Below are positions 15,653-25,231 of a DNA stretch of 47,219 bases, piece after piece. A model generated the notes under the pieces. The model saw nothing but the letters and a program-made list of their open reading frames with translations. It was not told the origin of the DNA and ran no database searches. A program made the translations under genes and the position numbers. Position 1 is the first letter of the stretch, and each line of letters begins with the position of its first letter. Where the stretch lies: the NCBI GenBank assembly GCA_020630175.1, contig JAHDBW010000012.1, positions 1 to 47,219 of the forward strand. The letters are read 5' to 3'. This DNA comes from Anaerolineales bacterium. Lineage in GTDB: Bacteria > Chloroflexota > Anaerolineae > Anaerolineales > UBA6668.

Positions 15653-18600
15653 ATGAAGTTTTACCGCCGCGTTATTCCTGCAATACTCATCACCGCAGTC
15701 GCATCAGTTTCATTATTTGGCTCACCAACTGGGCTTGTTTTTGCACAGGACGATGAAACCGTTCCTGAAGCGACTGTAGAAGACTCAGGGCAAGATGGGA
15801 CTGAAGACGTTGTTGATGCAACGCCAGAACTGTTTGTAGTTCAAGACACTGAAGCGCCGCCAGATGGGACGCCTGCAGCTGAGAACACACCGCTTGCCTT
15901 AGACACACCGGTTGTCTTATTACCGGGGCTTGGTGGTCCAGTGCTTACCCCAGATATTGGGAGTGATGGGCCTGCATTCGGTGGCATTCTGATTTTGACC
16001 GATCCTGCTGGTGGTGAACCAAATATCGTTATTGCTGGCACGCAACAACCTGCGTCTGGCGTTGATGATGTTGTGCCAACTGCAGAGCCAACCGGTGGCC
16101 CAACGCCGCGTCCGATTGTTTTCCCAACATCGACACCGGTTCCAACGCCTATTCCATTGCCAACAGCGTTCCCAACTGCATTGCCAGAACCGGGTGACGT
16201 TTGGACACAACCACTCAATTTGTCACAGTCCGGGTCGGCCTCAACGCCATCTATCGCTGTTCAGTCTGATGATACGTTGCACGCCGTATGGTGGGATGAA
16301 TTCAACTTTGCCCAATACTCGTATACAACAGTAAATGGCTGGACTGGCGCGCGTACGGTGCCAGACGTTGTGGGTGTTACTAGCCAAGTCGATCAGAAAG
16401 TACAAGAACCAGACTACTTGAGCGTCTATGTGACCGAAAGAGGCACGGCAATCGTGTTCTGGATCGATGAAAATGGCAATTTGATGTCCACGCGCTCTGA
16501 AGCAGACAGCAACTCATGGTCGCAGCCAAAGCGCGTCGCAACTGACCCGGTTGGTTGGGATATCCGCGTTGGCGCAGATAGTGCCATCCACGTTGCGTAC
16601 TTGCGTGCCGCTGAAAGTGATCAATTCCCAGCCGGGGCATACTATCGCGTTTCAGATGATGATGGTGTCAAGTTTGAAAACGCCGTCCCAATTCAAGTCT
16701 CAAATTATTTCCGGACGATTGAAAAAGGCGAAGGCCACATTCGTATCGCCGAAAATGGTGGTCAACTGCTTGTCGGTTGGGACGATCCACGGCTAGACCT
16801 GAGCCATCTTTCACGCTCAAACGACGGCGGCGCATCATTTGAAGAGCCACGCACTGTGGAATCGCTTCAAGACCGCCCAGCACAACACATTCGCCTGTTG
16901 CCGCTTTCAGAAAGCAGCTATTTGCGCCTTTGGGAAGCCGGTGAAACGTGTAACATCTATCAACAGATTTCACTCAATGGTGGTGAATCTTGGACCACGC
17001 CAGCCCGCGTTCTTGAATCGCTCGGCGGCTGTTTAGGCCAAGATAGCTATCACATCACGCCAGACAATAAATTGCTGTATGTCAATAAGACTGGGGTAGG
17101 CGATCAAGCGCGCACCCATCTAATGATTTGGGACGGCCAAAGCTGGTCTGACCCATTGGCAATTCAATTTGATTTCCAAAACCCGATTACGAACCGCACC
17201 TCAGCGATGGGCTGTGCTAGCGCCGTGCAAACCGGCACGTTTGTTTCGGTGATTGGTTGTGATCAAGGCGGCGATATTGTTGTTTCAAAGAGTGTGCCAA
17301 CCACTAGCGAATTGTTGCCAGTGCTTGAGCAAGCTTGGGAACCCGGCGTTGTGTTGTCTAACACGACAGTAAACGTTGGTATCCCATCTGTTGCTGTTGA
17401 AGCGGGCGGTAACCTACACATCATGTGGGGTGAAGCTGCAAACACAACCGAAGAAAACAATACGAGCTTTGCTTACTTACGTGGTGATGGCGAAAATTGG
17501 TCTGCAATCGCAACCGTTATTGACCCACGTGACCGAGTTGAGCAACCAACGATCATCACTGATGCTAACGGCATTTTGCATGCTGCTTGGAGCAATGGTG
17601 CAACGGGTCAAGTGCTTTACTCACGGACCTTTGGGCGTGACGCGGTTTCAGAAGATAGCTGGTTGCCAGAAATTGCATTACCGGCTGTCGGTGATGTTGG
17701 CGGCTGGCCAAGCCTCGCTCTTGGTACTGATCAAATGCTGCACGCTATTTACACCGTGCCGTTGAATGAAAATCGCGGTGTGTATCACACGTCTTCTGTA
17801 GACCAAGGATTGAACTGGTCAGAACCAACGTTGGTGTTTGATGCCGCTGCCGATAACTGGCAAATGGTGCGTAATACAGACCTGCGGGTAGACCGTAATG
17901 GTCGGTTGCATGCGGTTTGGGCACACTCAACGTTGCCGAGCTCAGAAGCTCCGCTTGGCGCTTATTATGCGAACTCAGATGATGGCGGGCTCACTTGGAG
18001 CGATCCACGCATTGTGGACTTAGACGGCGCAGGCTATCCACAAGTAGAGCTTACCAATAACGGTGGGGTGCACATTGCTTGGGCACGTAGCGGTTTCTCT
18101 GGGCTTGAAGTTTGGCACCAATGGAGCCCAGACAGTGGGCAAAGTTGGAGCGAAGCAGCGCCGATTTCTGGAACGCAAAACGTTACCGTCGACTTCGGGC
18201 TTTCTTCAAATGCGCAAGACGCCATTTACTTGTCTGGGATTTTGACGACTGAACAAAACTCAGCTTCACTCTTCTTCACGTTCTGGAACGGCGAAGAATG
18301 GGTCGGCTATGACACAACCTTGCTTGGGATTGACGCAGCGCAAGACGCTGGCGTGCGGGCTGAGCTATTGCCAAACGGCAAGCTAGGTCTGGTATATCGG
18401 GTTCAAGCAACCACTTCAAGTGGCGTGCCACAATACGTGATTGGTTACACCCAACGTCAAGTAACGTCTGAGCTGATTGCATCGCAAGAAGCGTTCCCAA
18501 CCGTTCCGGCGGTTGATGTGATTGAACCAACGGAAGAAATGATCGCTGAAGAGGTTGCACCGACCGAAGCATCTGTTGATGCAACGGTAACGCCAACGCC

Positions 18601-18733
18601 TGTTCAAACTGATTTTAGTGAGGCAGTTGACGTGGGTGGCAACACTTCGCGGATGCTACAAATTGGACTGGCGATTGTTGTGATGCTTGGGATGTCAGCA
18701 TTTTCATTACTATTCTTACGGCGTAGAGACTAA
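15653..18733 (+). CDS. Large secreted BNR/Asp-box beta-propeller protein
   Basis: A 1026-residue protein with a signal peptide (1-31), an acidic Thr/Pro-rich stretch (32-185), a long beta-propeller region (about 187-960), a Thr/Pro/Glu linker, one transmembrane helix (about 1001-1020) and a final LRRRD. The propeller shows repeated Asp-box motifs (SNDGGASF, SLNGGESW, SVDQGLNW, NSDDGGLTW, SPDSGQSW). A second repeating motif, L/I/V-H-x2-W/Y, comes once per blade (LHAVW, IHVAY, LHIMW, LHAAW, LHAIY, VHIAW). This fold is shared by sialidases and by non-enzymatic glycan binders. The Arg and Tyr/Glu residues of a sialidase site cannot be assigned by eye. A smaller paralogue lies at 23.7 kb. A role in holding or trimming the exported glycan is inferred. 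There is no LPxTG motif before the anchor. Confidence 0.82.
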   Translation: MKFYRRVIPAILITAVASVSLFGSPTGLVFAQDDETVPEATVEDSGQDGTEDVVDATPELFVVQDTEAPPDGTPAAENTPLALDTPVVLLPGLGGPVLTPDIGSDGPAFGGILILTDPAGGEPNIVIAGTQQPASGVDDVVPTAEPTGGPTPRPIVFPTSTPVPTPIPLPTAFPTALPEPGDVWTQPLNLSQSGSASTPSIAVQSDDTLHAVWWDEFNFAQYSYTTVNGWTGARTVPDVVGVTSQVDQKVQEPDYLSVYVTERGTAIVFWIDENGNLMSTRSEADSNSWSQPKRVATDPVGWDIRVGADSAIHVAYLRAAESDQFPAGAYYRVSDDDGVKFENAVPIQVSNYFRTIEKGEGHIRIAENGGQLLVGWDDPRLDLSHLSRSNDGGASFEEPRTVESLQDRPAQHIRLLPLSESSYLRLWEAGETCNIYQQISLNGGESWTTPARVLESLGGCLGQDSYHITPDNKLLYVNKTGVGDQARTHLMIWDGQSWSDPLAIQFDFQNPITNRTSAMGCASAVQTGTFVSVIGCDQGGDIVVSKSVPTTSELLPVLEQAWEPGVVLSNTTVNVGIPSVAVEAGGNLHIMWGEAANTTEENNTSFAYLRGDGENWSAIATVIDPRDRVEQPTIITDANGILHAAWSNGATGQVLYSRTFGRDAVSEDSWLPEIALPAVGDVGGWPSLALGTDQMLHAIYTVPLNENRGVYHTSSVDQGLNWSEPTLVFDAAADNWQMVRNTDLRVDRNGRLHAVWAHSTLPSSEAPLGAYYANSDDGGLTWSDPRIVDLDGAGYPQVELTNNGGVHIAWARSGFSGLEVWHQWSPDSGQSWSEAAPISGTQNVTVDFGLSSNAQDAIYLSGILTTEQNSASLFFTFWNGEEWVGYDTTLLGIDAAQDAGVRAELLPNGKLGLVYRVQATTSSGVPQYVIGYTQRQVTSELIASQEAFPTVPAVDVIEPTEEMIAEEVAPTEASVDATVTPTPVQTDFSEAVDVGGNTSRMLQIGLAIVVMLGMSAFSLLFLRRRD

Positions 18734-18738
18734 TATTT

Positions 18739-19623
18739 ATGGCGCTTACTGATCAAGCTTCGCTGGGAAGCCAAGCGGACGTATTACCTGATCTGCCGCA
18801 GACAATTATCCGTAAAACCACTGGTCTGGCTGCGTTGCAGTTGGATCAGGTGTGGGCATTTCGCGAACTGCTGTATTTCTTGGTTTGGCGTGATGTCAAG
18901 GTCCGTTATAAGCAGACCGCGCTTGGCGTGCTCTGGATTGTATTGCAGCCGCTCATTATGTTGGGGTTGTACTACGTGATCTTTGGCATTTTGCTACAGG
19001 TCCCGTCAAATGGCGTGCCGTATCCGGCGTTTGCATTTGCCGCGCTTGTGCCTTGGACATATTTTGCCGGGGCGCTTGGCCGAGCTTCAATTAGCTTGGT
19101 CGAAGGCGCGCAGCTTGTTACAAAAGTTTATTTCCCGCGCTTATTAGTGCCGCTATCGGCGGTGCTGGCGGGCTTAGTAGACTTTGCAATCGCCTTTGTT
19201 GTGCTGATCGTGGTCTTATTGACCTATCAAATTGTGCCCGGCGTGGAAATCTTGCTACTGCCAGTTTTCCTGATGTTTGCCATTTTTACCGCGCTTGGAT
19301 TTAGTCTCTGGCTAGCAGCGCTAAATGTGCACTATCGCGATATCAAGCACCTCGTGCCGTTTATTGTGCAAACTTGGTGGTTTGCAACGCCAGTGATGTA
19401 CGCGACAAATATCTTTCCGGAAAATTTCCGCTGGGTGCTTGCGCTCAACCCAATGACGGGTGTCGTAGAAGGGTTCCGCTGGGCATTGCTCGGTGCGGAA
19501 TATCCTGGGGCCCAATTGCCACTTTACCTTTATGGCATTTCAGTCGCAATCTCATTGATTGTGTTGATTTCTGGAATGTTCTTTTTCCGCTCAACTGAGC
19601 GTACGTTTGCGGATATCGTCTAA
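18739..19623 (+). CDS. ABC-2 type polysaccharide export permease (Wzm/TagG type)
   Basis: A 294-residue permease of the ABC-2 family. The amphipathic start LLYFLVWRDVKVRYKQT followed by LGVLWIVLQP is the hallmark of polysaccharide and teichoic-acid exporters (Wzm, KpsM, TagG). About six transmembrane helices follow, with the conserved NP-x-TG-x-VEGFRW block near residues 236-247. It starts 5 bases after the propeller gene's stop and its own stop overlaps the next start (TAATG), so it forms the transport pair with the following ATPase. It moves a completed, lipid-linked glycan across the inner membrane. Confidence 0.93.
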   Translation: MALTDQASLGSQADVLPDLPQTIIRKTTGLAALQLDQVWAFRELLYFLVWRDVKVRYKQTALGVLWIVLQPLIMLGLYYVIFGILLQVPSNGVPYPAFAFAALVPWTYFAGALGRASISLVEGAQLVTKVYFPRLLVPLSAVLAGLVDFAIAFVVLIVVLLTYQIVPGVEILLLPVFLMFAIFTALGFSLWLAALNVHYRDIKHLVPFIVQTWWFATPVMYATNIFPENFRWVLALNPMTGVVEGFRWALLGAEYPGAQLPLYLYGISVAISLIVLISGMFFFRSTERTFADIV

Positions 19624-20867
19624 TGTCATCAATGGCTGTAAATGTCGATCGTCTCGGCAAAAAATTTGAAATTGGCGCCGCACGGAGCAGTAATGACACC
19701 TTGCGCGACGCCATTGTTAGCGGTATCAAAGCGCCATTTCGGCGGCTGCAAGGTACGCAAGACAGCAATACGAATGACTTTTGGGCGCTGCGTGATATCA
19801 ATTTTGATGTTGCGCACGGCGAAGTTGTTGGGCTAGTTGGCCGCAACGGTGCCGGTAAAAGCACGCTGCTCAAGATCTTGTCACGTATCACTGAACCCAC
19901 TGAAGGGCGGGCGGTGATCAATGGCCGGATCGGCTCTTTGCTTGAGGTTGGGACTGGGTTTCATCCAGAATTGACCGGGCGTGAGAATATTTTCCTCAAT
20001 GGGGCCATCCTTGGCATGCGCCGCACAGAAATTACGCGCAAATTTGATGAAATCGTCGCGTTTGCTGAAATCGAAAAATTCTTAGATACGCCCGTCAAGC
20101 GTTATTCCAGTGGGATGTATGTGCGGCTGGCGTTTGCCGTTGCAGCGCATCTTGAGCCAGAAATTTTGCTGGTTGACGAAGTGTTAGCCGTTGGCGATGC
20201 TGCCTTCCAGAAGAAGTGTCTTGGCAAAATGAGCGATGTGGCCGGTGAAGGCCGCACGGTGCTATTTGTCAGCCACAATATGACGGCGGTTCAAAGCCTT
20301 TGCCATCGGGCCGTTTGGCTAGACGGCGGTGGCGTACGTGAGATCGGCACTGCGCAAAAAATTGTGCAAGGCTATCTGCAAACGGCTGCGGTATCGACCG
20401 CTGAACAAGTTTGGGATGATCCAGAGACCGCGCCCGGTAACGATAAAGTTACCTTGCAGTCTGTACGCGTGATCCCGCAAAACGGCGTTGCGTTTGATGA
20501 TTTGAATGTCAACACGCCGCTTGATTTGCAATTTGCGTTCTACAACAAACAGCCTGATGTAGAACTGAATTTCAGCATTATTGTGCACAATCTAGAAGAT
20601 GTCTGCATTATGAATGTGGTTAGTCCGGCAAAGCGCTATGACGCTGGCTTAGTGACCGGCGTGTGCCACATTCCACCAGGGTTGCTAAATGATGCGACTT
20701 ACCGCGTGCGGTTGCTGGTTGTGCAAGACACGTCTGTTGCGTTATTAGACGCGCCAGATATTCTCATGTTTGAAGTCAAAGACGTTGAACGTGAGGGCAA
20801 CTGGTACGGTAAATGGCCGGGCGCTGTACGCCCAAATTTGGAGTGGACTGTTACATATCGTGAGTAA
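19623..20867 (+). CDS. Polysaccharide ABC exporter ATPase with C-terminal domain (Wzt type)
   Basis: A 414-residue ATPase. Walker A is G73-RNGAGKS-T81, the signature YSSGM is at 161-165, Walker B ILLVDE ends at E186, and the switch His is H218. The YSSGMYVRLAFA form is typical of Wzt/KpsT/TagH. Residues 255-414 form an extra beta-rich domain like the Wzt C-terminal domain, which in O-antigen systems recognises the capped end of the chain. The presence of that domain predicts that a chain-end modification acts as the export signal. ATG 19623 overlaps the permease stop; a second ATG nine bases on is possible. An 8-base overlap joins it to the next gene. Confidence 0.93.
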   Translation: MSSMAVNVDRLGKKFEIGAARSSNDTLRDAIVSGIKAPFRRLQGTQDSNTNDFWALRDINFDVAHGEVVGLVGRNGAGKSTLLKILSRITEPTEGRAVINGRIGSLLEVGTGFHPELTGRENIFLNGAILGMRRTEITRKFDEIVAFAEIEKFLDTPVKRYSSGMYVRLAFAVAAHLEPEILLVDEVLAVGDAAFQKKCLGKMSDVAGEGRTVLFVSHNMTAVQSLCHRAVWLDGGGVREIGTAQKIVQGYLQTAAVSTAEQVWDDPETAPGNDKVTLQSVRVIPQNGVAFDDLNVNTPLDLQFAFYNKQPDVELNFSIIVHNLEDVCIMNVVSPAKRYDAGLVTGVCHIPPGLLNDATYRVRLLVVQDTSVALLDAPDILMFEVKDVEREGNWYGKWPGAVRPNLEWTVTYRE

Positions 20868-21531
20868 GCCCATTGTTATTCTTGGCGCTGGTGGTCTAGC
20901 CCGAGAAGTTCAATATATTTTTGACGCGCTCCGTGAGACCGGAGAAGATATTCGTTTGCTGGGATTTATTGTTGACGCAGAATATGGTCAGCCCGGCACA
21001 ATTGTCAATGACTTACCGATATTAGGTGACCTTAGCTGGCTTGCTGCAAATGCTGAAAAAGTTCAGGCGATTTGCGGTGTTGGCGAATCGCACTTGCGGT
21101 ATCAGTTTGTAAAACGCGCTGAAGAAACTGGCGTTGCTTTTACAAATGCAATACATCCTAATTGTACGTTTTCTAGATATGTAACCTTTGGCAAAGGTGT
21201 TGTGTTGGCAGCGGGGTGTAACCTCACGAGCCAAATCGCGCTGGCAGATCATGTTCATCTCAATCTAGCAACAACAATTGGCCATGATGTTGTCATGGAG
21301 CCATTTTCCACAACTGCGCCAGGTGCACATATATCTGGCAATGTCACGATGCAGACCGGCGCCTATTTAGGCACGGGTGCTGCTGTAATTCCAAAGAAAA
21401 CCGTTGGGGCATGGTCAATTGTTGGGGCGGGTGCCGTCGTGACAAAAGATCTCCCTGCAAATGTAACTGCTGTTGGTGCGCCAGCAAAGGTTATCAAAAC
21501 CCGCGCTGCGGGTTGGCATGCTCTCCGATGA
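20860..21531 (+). CDS. PglD/NeuD-like sugar acyltransferase
   Basis: A 223-residue protein. An N-terminal Rossmann-like part begins IVILGAGGLAREV, the standard opening of PglD/NeuD acyltransferases. It is followed by left-handed beta-helix repeats (about 95-205) with HLNLATTIGHD and the ending VGAPAKVI. PglD-type enzymes use acetyl-CoA to N-acetylate a UDP- or dTDP-amino sugar. GTG 20860 is the start that keeps the conserved N-terminus; the longer frame from 20770 lies in the ATPase gene and lacks similarity. Its stop overlaps the aminotransferase start (ATGA), which fits a two-step amination and acylation of a nucleotide sugar. Confidence 0.88.
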   Translation: MSKPIVILGAGGLAREVQYIFDALRETGEDIRLLGFIVDAEYGQPGTIVNDLPILGDLSWLAANAEKVQAICGVGESHLRYQFVKRAEETGVAFTNAIHPNCTFSRYVTFGKGVVLAAGCNLTSQIALADHVHLNLATTIGHDVVMEPFSTTAPGAHISGNVTMQTGAYLGTGAAVIPKKTVGAWSIVGAGAVVTKDLPANVTAVGAPAKVIKTRAAGWHALR

Positions 21532-22715
21532 AAAACGTAGTAACTGATTTAGCGAGCCAAGGCGGCCCCCCCGCATTTACAGAAAAATTGCACGTTGGGC
21601 GTCCAAATATTGGCGACCGTGAGCAACTGATGGCGCGTATTAGCGACATGCTCGACCGTCGCTGGCTTTCCAATAACGGCCCTTATGTCCAAGAGTTTGA
21701 ACAAAAGTTGGCTGATTATTTAGGCGTCAAACACTGTATTGCAATGTGCAATGCCACGATTGCGCTTGAAATTGTGGCGCGCGCAGCCGGTGTTACCGGT
21801 GAAGTGATTGTGCCGTCGTTTACGTTCGTGGCTACTGCGCACGCGTTGCAATGGCAAGAAATTACGCCAATTTTTGCGGATATTGATCCCAACACCCACA
21901 ATCTTGACCCTGAACAAATTGAAAAATTTATTACGCCACGCACCACTGCGATTATCGGCGTGCATGTTTGGGGTACACCATGCGTACCAGATGTACTGGA
22001 ACAAATTGCCGCCAAGCACAACCTGAAATTGATGTTTGATGCCGCGCATGCGTTTGGCTGTTCGCATAATGGCCAAATGTTAGGTGGGTTTGGGGATGCT
22101 GAAGTGTTTAGCTTCCACGCTACCAAATTTATGAACTCATTTGAGGGTGGGGCAGTCACGACCAATGATGATGCGTTGGCCGCCCGGATCCGCTATATGA
22201 AGAATTTTGGTTTTGCGGGCTATGACCAAGTGGACTATGTTGGCACCAATGGCAAAATGACTGAAGTGGCGGCAGCAATGGGGCTAACCAGCCTTGAAAG
22301 CTTAGATCACTTTATTGCCACTAACTTTGAAAACTACAAGGCATATCAGGCTGGCTTAGCCGATATTCCAGGCATTTCAATGTTTAGCTACGATGAAAAT
22401 GAAAAGCGCAACTATCAATACATTGTGGTTGAAGTTGACGAAGCACAAGCGGGCATTTCTCGCAATCGACTAGTCGAACTGCTGCACGCTGAAAACATTT
22501 TGGCACGCCGTTATTTTTATCCAGGTGTGCATCGTATGGAGCCGTACGCCTCATTGTTCCCGCATGCGGGTATGTTATTGCCAAATACGCAAAAACTAAG
22601 TGAACAAACCATGATTTTGCCAACCGGCACGGCTGTCAATCCAACTGATATCGCGCAGGTTTGCCAAGTCATTCGATTTATCGCAGCCAATGCGGCGGCG
22701 TTATCGGCGGCATAA
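21528..22715 (+). CDS. DegT/DnrJ/EryC1/StrS-family sugar aminotransferase
   Basis: A 395-residue PLP enzyme that transfers an amino group, usually from glutamate, to a keto-sugar nucleotide. D171 (DAAHAFG) should hold the pyridine nitrogen and K200 (FHATKFMNSFEGG) the PLP. The substrate-binding blocks PSFTFVATAHA (96-106) and GVHVWGTPC (144-152) are present. Length is standard for the family. ATG 21528 overlaps the preceding stop; a frame extending to 21411 has Cys-rich, non-homologous sequence. No 4,6-dehydratase or nucleotidyltransferase for the sugar is in the window, so the keto-sugar must be made elsewhere. Position of amination (C3 or C4) is not resolved. Confidence 0.92.
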   Translation: MKNVVTDLASQGGPPAFTEKLHVGRPNIGDREQLMARISDMLDRRWLSNNGPYVQEFEQKLADYLGVKHCIAMCNATIALEIVARAAGVTGEVIVPSFTFVATAHALQWQEITPIFADIDPNTHNLDPEQIEKFITPRTTAIIGVHVWGTPCVPDVLEQIAAKHNLKLMFDAAHAFGCSHNGQMLGGFGDAEVFSFHATKFMNSFEGGAVTTNDDALAARIRYMKNFGFAGYDQVDYVGTNGKMTEVAAAMGLTSLESLDHFIATNFENYKAYQAGLADIPGISMFSYDENEKRNYQYIVVEVDEAQAGISRNRLVELLHAENILARRYFYPGVHRMEPYASLFPHAGMLLPNTQKLSEQTMILPTGTAVNPTDIAQVCQVIRFIAANAAALSAA

Positions 22716-22718
22716 GTG

Positions 22719-23687
22719 ATGACTGCCGCGCCTAAAGTCAGCGTGCTGATGATCACGTACAATCACGCTCCGTTTATTGCGGAGGCGATTGAAAGTGTCC
22801 TCATGCAGCAGACTAATTTTGATTTTGAGTTGGTAATTGGCGAAGATTGTTCGCCAGACAACACGCGTGAGCTCATCGCGCAGTACGTGGCGCAGTATCC
22901 GGCAATCGTGCGCTTGCTACCAGCAACAAAAAACCTTGGCGCACATCGTAACTTTGAGCAAGTGTATAAGGCTGCCAAAGGCGACTACTTTGCCCATTTA
23001 GAAGGCGATGACTATTGGACTGCGGCTGACAAATTACAAGTTTTTGCAGACCATCTAGACGCAAATCCTAAGCATTCAACAGTATTTGGCGATGTAGAGC
23101 TGATTGATACCGATGGCACCCTCATCCGGGATCATTATTTTCCGCACGACATTGCACCAGTCACCACAATCGAAGAGTTGTTTGTGGCCGACTATATTCC
23201 AAATATGGCGGTGATGTACCGCCGAAATTTGTTTGGAGATTTTCCAAGCTTTATTACCGAAGCCAAGGTGCCAATGGTCGATTGGCCGCTGCATTTGATG
23301 AATGCAGATACGGGCGACCTTGCTTTTATTGATCGCGTGTTTGCCCGTTACCGGCAACATGATGGCGGGATTTGGTCTGGTGTGGATTTGCGTAAAAAAG
23401 TAAGCGCACACCTAAACCTCTATCAACTGCTGAATGCGCATTTCAATTATCGATTTGATCGCTTGATCAAAAAACAAATTGCCTTCAATTACTATTGGTT
23501 GGCAACTGAACAAATGAAATTTGGTGAACGTCGCGCTGCAATCGGTAATCATTTGCGCGCATTAAAAACGTCCCCGTTCAATATGCCAATCTCATATGGA
23601 TTGTGGGCCAGACTATTGGCACGTTGGTCATTCCCACAGCTTTACCAACGCCTTGGTGGCGCTGGTGATTTACAACCTAATTCGTAA
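22719..23687 (+). CDS. GT2 glycosyltransferase
   Basis: A 322-residue cytoplasmic GT2 enzyme. It opens VSVLMITYNH (8-17), has the donor site G-E-D-C-S-P-D-N-T (41-49), and the metal-binding block E-G-D-D-Y-W (95-100). These are typical of a common bacterial subgroup seen in capsule and LPS loci. The C-terminus has DWPLHL and a basic, Tyr-rich end without clear transmembrane helices. GTG 22716 is immediately followed by ATG 22719; the latter is preferred. It begins three bases after the aminotransferase stop, so it is in the same operon and could transfer the amino sugar made there (inference). Confidence 0.88.
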   Translation: MTAAPKVSVLMITYNHAPFIAEAIESVLMQQTNFDFELVIGEDCSPDNTRELIAQYVAQYPAIVRLLPATKNLGAHRNFEQVYKAAKGDYFAHLEGDDYWTAADKLQVFADHLDANPKHSTVFGDVELIDTDGTLIRDHYFPHDIAPVTTIEELFVADYIPNMAVMYRRNLFGDFPSFITEAKVPMVDWPLHLMNADTGDLAFIDRVFARYRQHDGGIWSGVDLRKKVSAHLNLYQLLNAHFNYRFDRLIKKQIAFNYYWLATEQMKFGERRAAIGNHLRALKTSPFNMPISYGLWARLLARWSFPQLYQRLGGAGDLQPNS

Positions 23688-23696
23688 AGTTATTTG

Positions 23697-25208
23697 ATGT
23701 CAAACTCTGTATTTTCCATCAATCGCGTTGTAAGTGCGCTGTTTATCGCAGCCGCTATTGCAATCTTTGGTGTTCGGCAAGTGGAGTCGCAAAATTTTTG
23801 GACCCCAGTTGTTGATATTTCTCAAACTGAATCTAGCGCCACTTGGCCAACCATCGCTACCGATCAATGGGGCGGTGTCCATGTGGTTTGGGCACAAAAA
23901 TTTGGTGGCAAGCTACCATCACCGCCGCGCCGACCGCTAGAGTTGGGCGATACGCTCTATTACTCCCGTTGGGATGATGAAATCAATGCGTGGACACCAC
24001 CCGCAGACATTATCATCGCCGATCAGGATGCGCCGCACTTGGTTCACCCAAGCTTGAAAGTGGGCGACGATGGCATGATCTATGCCGTTTGGTCTGATAT
24101 TAAGATTGGCCTGCGCTTTAGCCGCAGCCCAATGACTACCGCAGCGAACACGCGCAGTTGGGAGCAATTTGAGCCAATTGTAGAAGCACAAGGCGTTGAC
24201 CGCAGTCATTTGTATATTGATGACGACGGCAGTTTGCACGTGCTCTATTCTCGCGTCGCGTCTAGTGACGGCGGGGATGGGAACGTGGCGTATATCCGCT
24301 CTGATAATCAAGGGGATACTTGGTCACGCCCGCGCATTGTAAGTGCAGTGAATTCTGACCTGCCGGTTGCGTCACTCAAGCCACGTATGGCATTTGATGA
24401 TCGCGGTGGGGTACATGCCGTTTGGGTTGAAGCAACGCCGCCACGCTGGTTAGGGGAAAAAATCTATTACGCCAGCTCACCAGATGGTGGTGATACTTGG
24501 ACATTACCGGCGCTCATCGGCCAACTAAAAGCTGGCGAAAAATGGGCTGAAGCACCAAACATCGAATTTACGCGCAATGGCAAGCTGCACTTGGTTTATA
24601 CCTGTGGTGTGACGCCAAATCGCTGTTATCGCGTTTCCAATAACTATGGTCAAACGTGGTCGGTGCGTGAGCGGGTCTTTGGTGATATGGAATCGCTTGC
24701 CGGTTGGGACTCGATGGTTGCTGATGAAGAAGGCAATTTGCACTTTATCGCGCAGCTGCGTTCGCCAGAAGGGATTTATTATTCAACGTTGCCAGAAGGC
24801 GGCGAGTGGAACCCGGTTGTACGCGTGGTCGATGCACCAAAGTATGCGCAAGCTCACTTTCCTGAAGCGAGCTTAGTGCTTGGCAATCAGCTCCATGTCG
24901 TAATGCAAAACGAAGGCATCGGCGATATTTGGCACTTCCAAGTGGAAACCGCCAACCGACCGGTACCACCATCTGAGTTGTTGCCTGAACGCAGCCAAAC
25001 AGATGAATCTGAAGACTCTACGGCAGATGCGTTAGCGGAACTTCCAGTTGATGAACGTCTACAGCCACCTGAAGACGCGGATTGGAGTGAAAATAATTCA
25101 ATGGCGGGGTTGAATCAGCAGTCAGCCCTTTGGCTGGGCATCTTGCCAGTGGCCTTACTAATGATTGGCGTTATTTTCTACGTTCAAAACCGACGCCGGC
25201 GCTATTAG
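23697..25208 (+). CDS. Smaller secreted BNR/Asp-box beta-propeller protein
   Basis: A 503-residue paralogue of the large propeller protein at 15.7 kb. It has a signal peptide (about 1-31), one propeller (about 34-425), an acidic linker, a transmembrane helix (about 474-494) and the tail NRRRRY. Seven blade motifs of the L/V-H-x2-W/Y kind are visible (VHVVW, IYAVW, LHVLY, VHAVW, LHLVY, LHFIA, LHVVM). Asp-boxes such as SPDGGDTW and SDNQGDTW are also present. ATG 23697 follows a TTG in the same frame and no Shine-Dalgarno is seen. It sits inside a run of glycosyltransferase genes, which ties it to the glycan. Whether it binds or cleaves is not clear. Confidence 0.82.
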   Translation: MSNSVFSINRVVSALFIAAAIAIFGVRQVESQNFWTPVVDISQTESSATWPTIATDQWGGVHVVWAQKFGGKLPSPPRRPLELGDTLYYSRWDDEINAWTPPADIIIADQDAPHLVHPSLKVGDDGMIYAVWSDIKIGLRFSRSPMTTAANTRSWEQFEPIVEAQGVDRSHLYIDDDGSLHVLYSRVASSDGGDGNVAYIRSDNQGDTWSRPRIVSAVNSDLPVASLKPRMAFDDRGGVHAVWVEATPPRWLGEKIYYASSPDGGDTWTLPALIGQLKAGEKWAEAPNIEFTRNGKLHLVYTCGVTPNRCYRVSNNYGQTWSVRERVFGDMESLAGWDSMVADEEGNLHFIAQLRSPEGIYYSTLPEGGEWNPVVRVVDAPKYAQAHFPEASLVLGNQLHVVMQNEGIGDIWHFQVETANRPVPPSELLPERSQTDESEDSTADALAELPVDERLQPPEDADWSENNSMAGLNQQSALWLGILPVALLMIGVIFYVQNRRRRY

Positions 25209-25231
25209 GCGTTGGCTGTTGATCTGCGTCC

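Noticed and set aside
20770-20859. ATG extension of the PglD-like protein by 30 residues
   Set aside because: The extension lies in the ATPase coding frame and the family N-terminus starts at IVILGAGG, right after GTG 20860.
18739-20867. Drug or teichoic-acid exporter
   Set aside because: The permease start, signature YSSGM form and C-terminal domain of the ATPase, plus the glycosyltransferase context, favour polysaccharide export.
21411-21527. Extension of the aminotransferase by 39 residues
   Set aside because: The extra sequence is Cys-rich and read out of frame from the acyltransferase; ATG 21528 has the operon's usual ATGA overlap.
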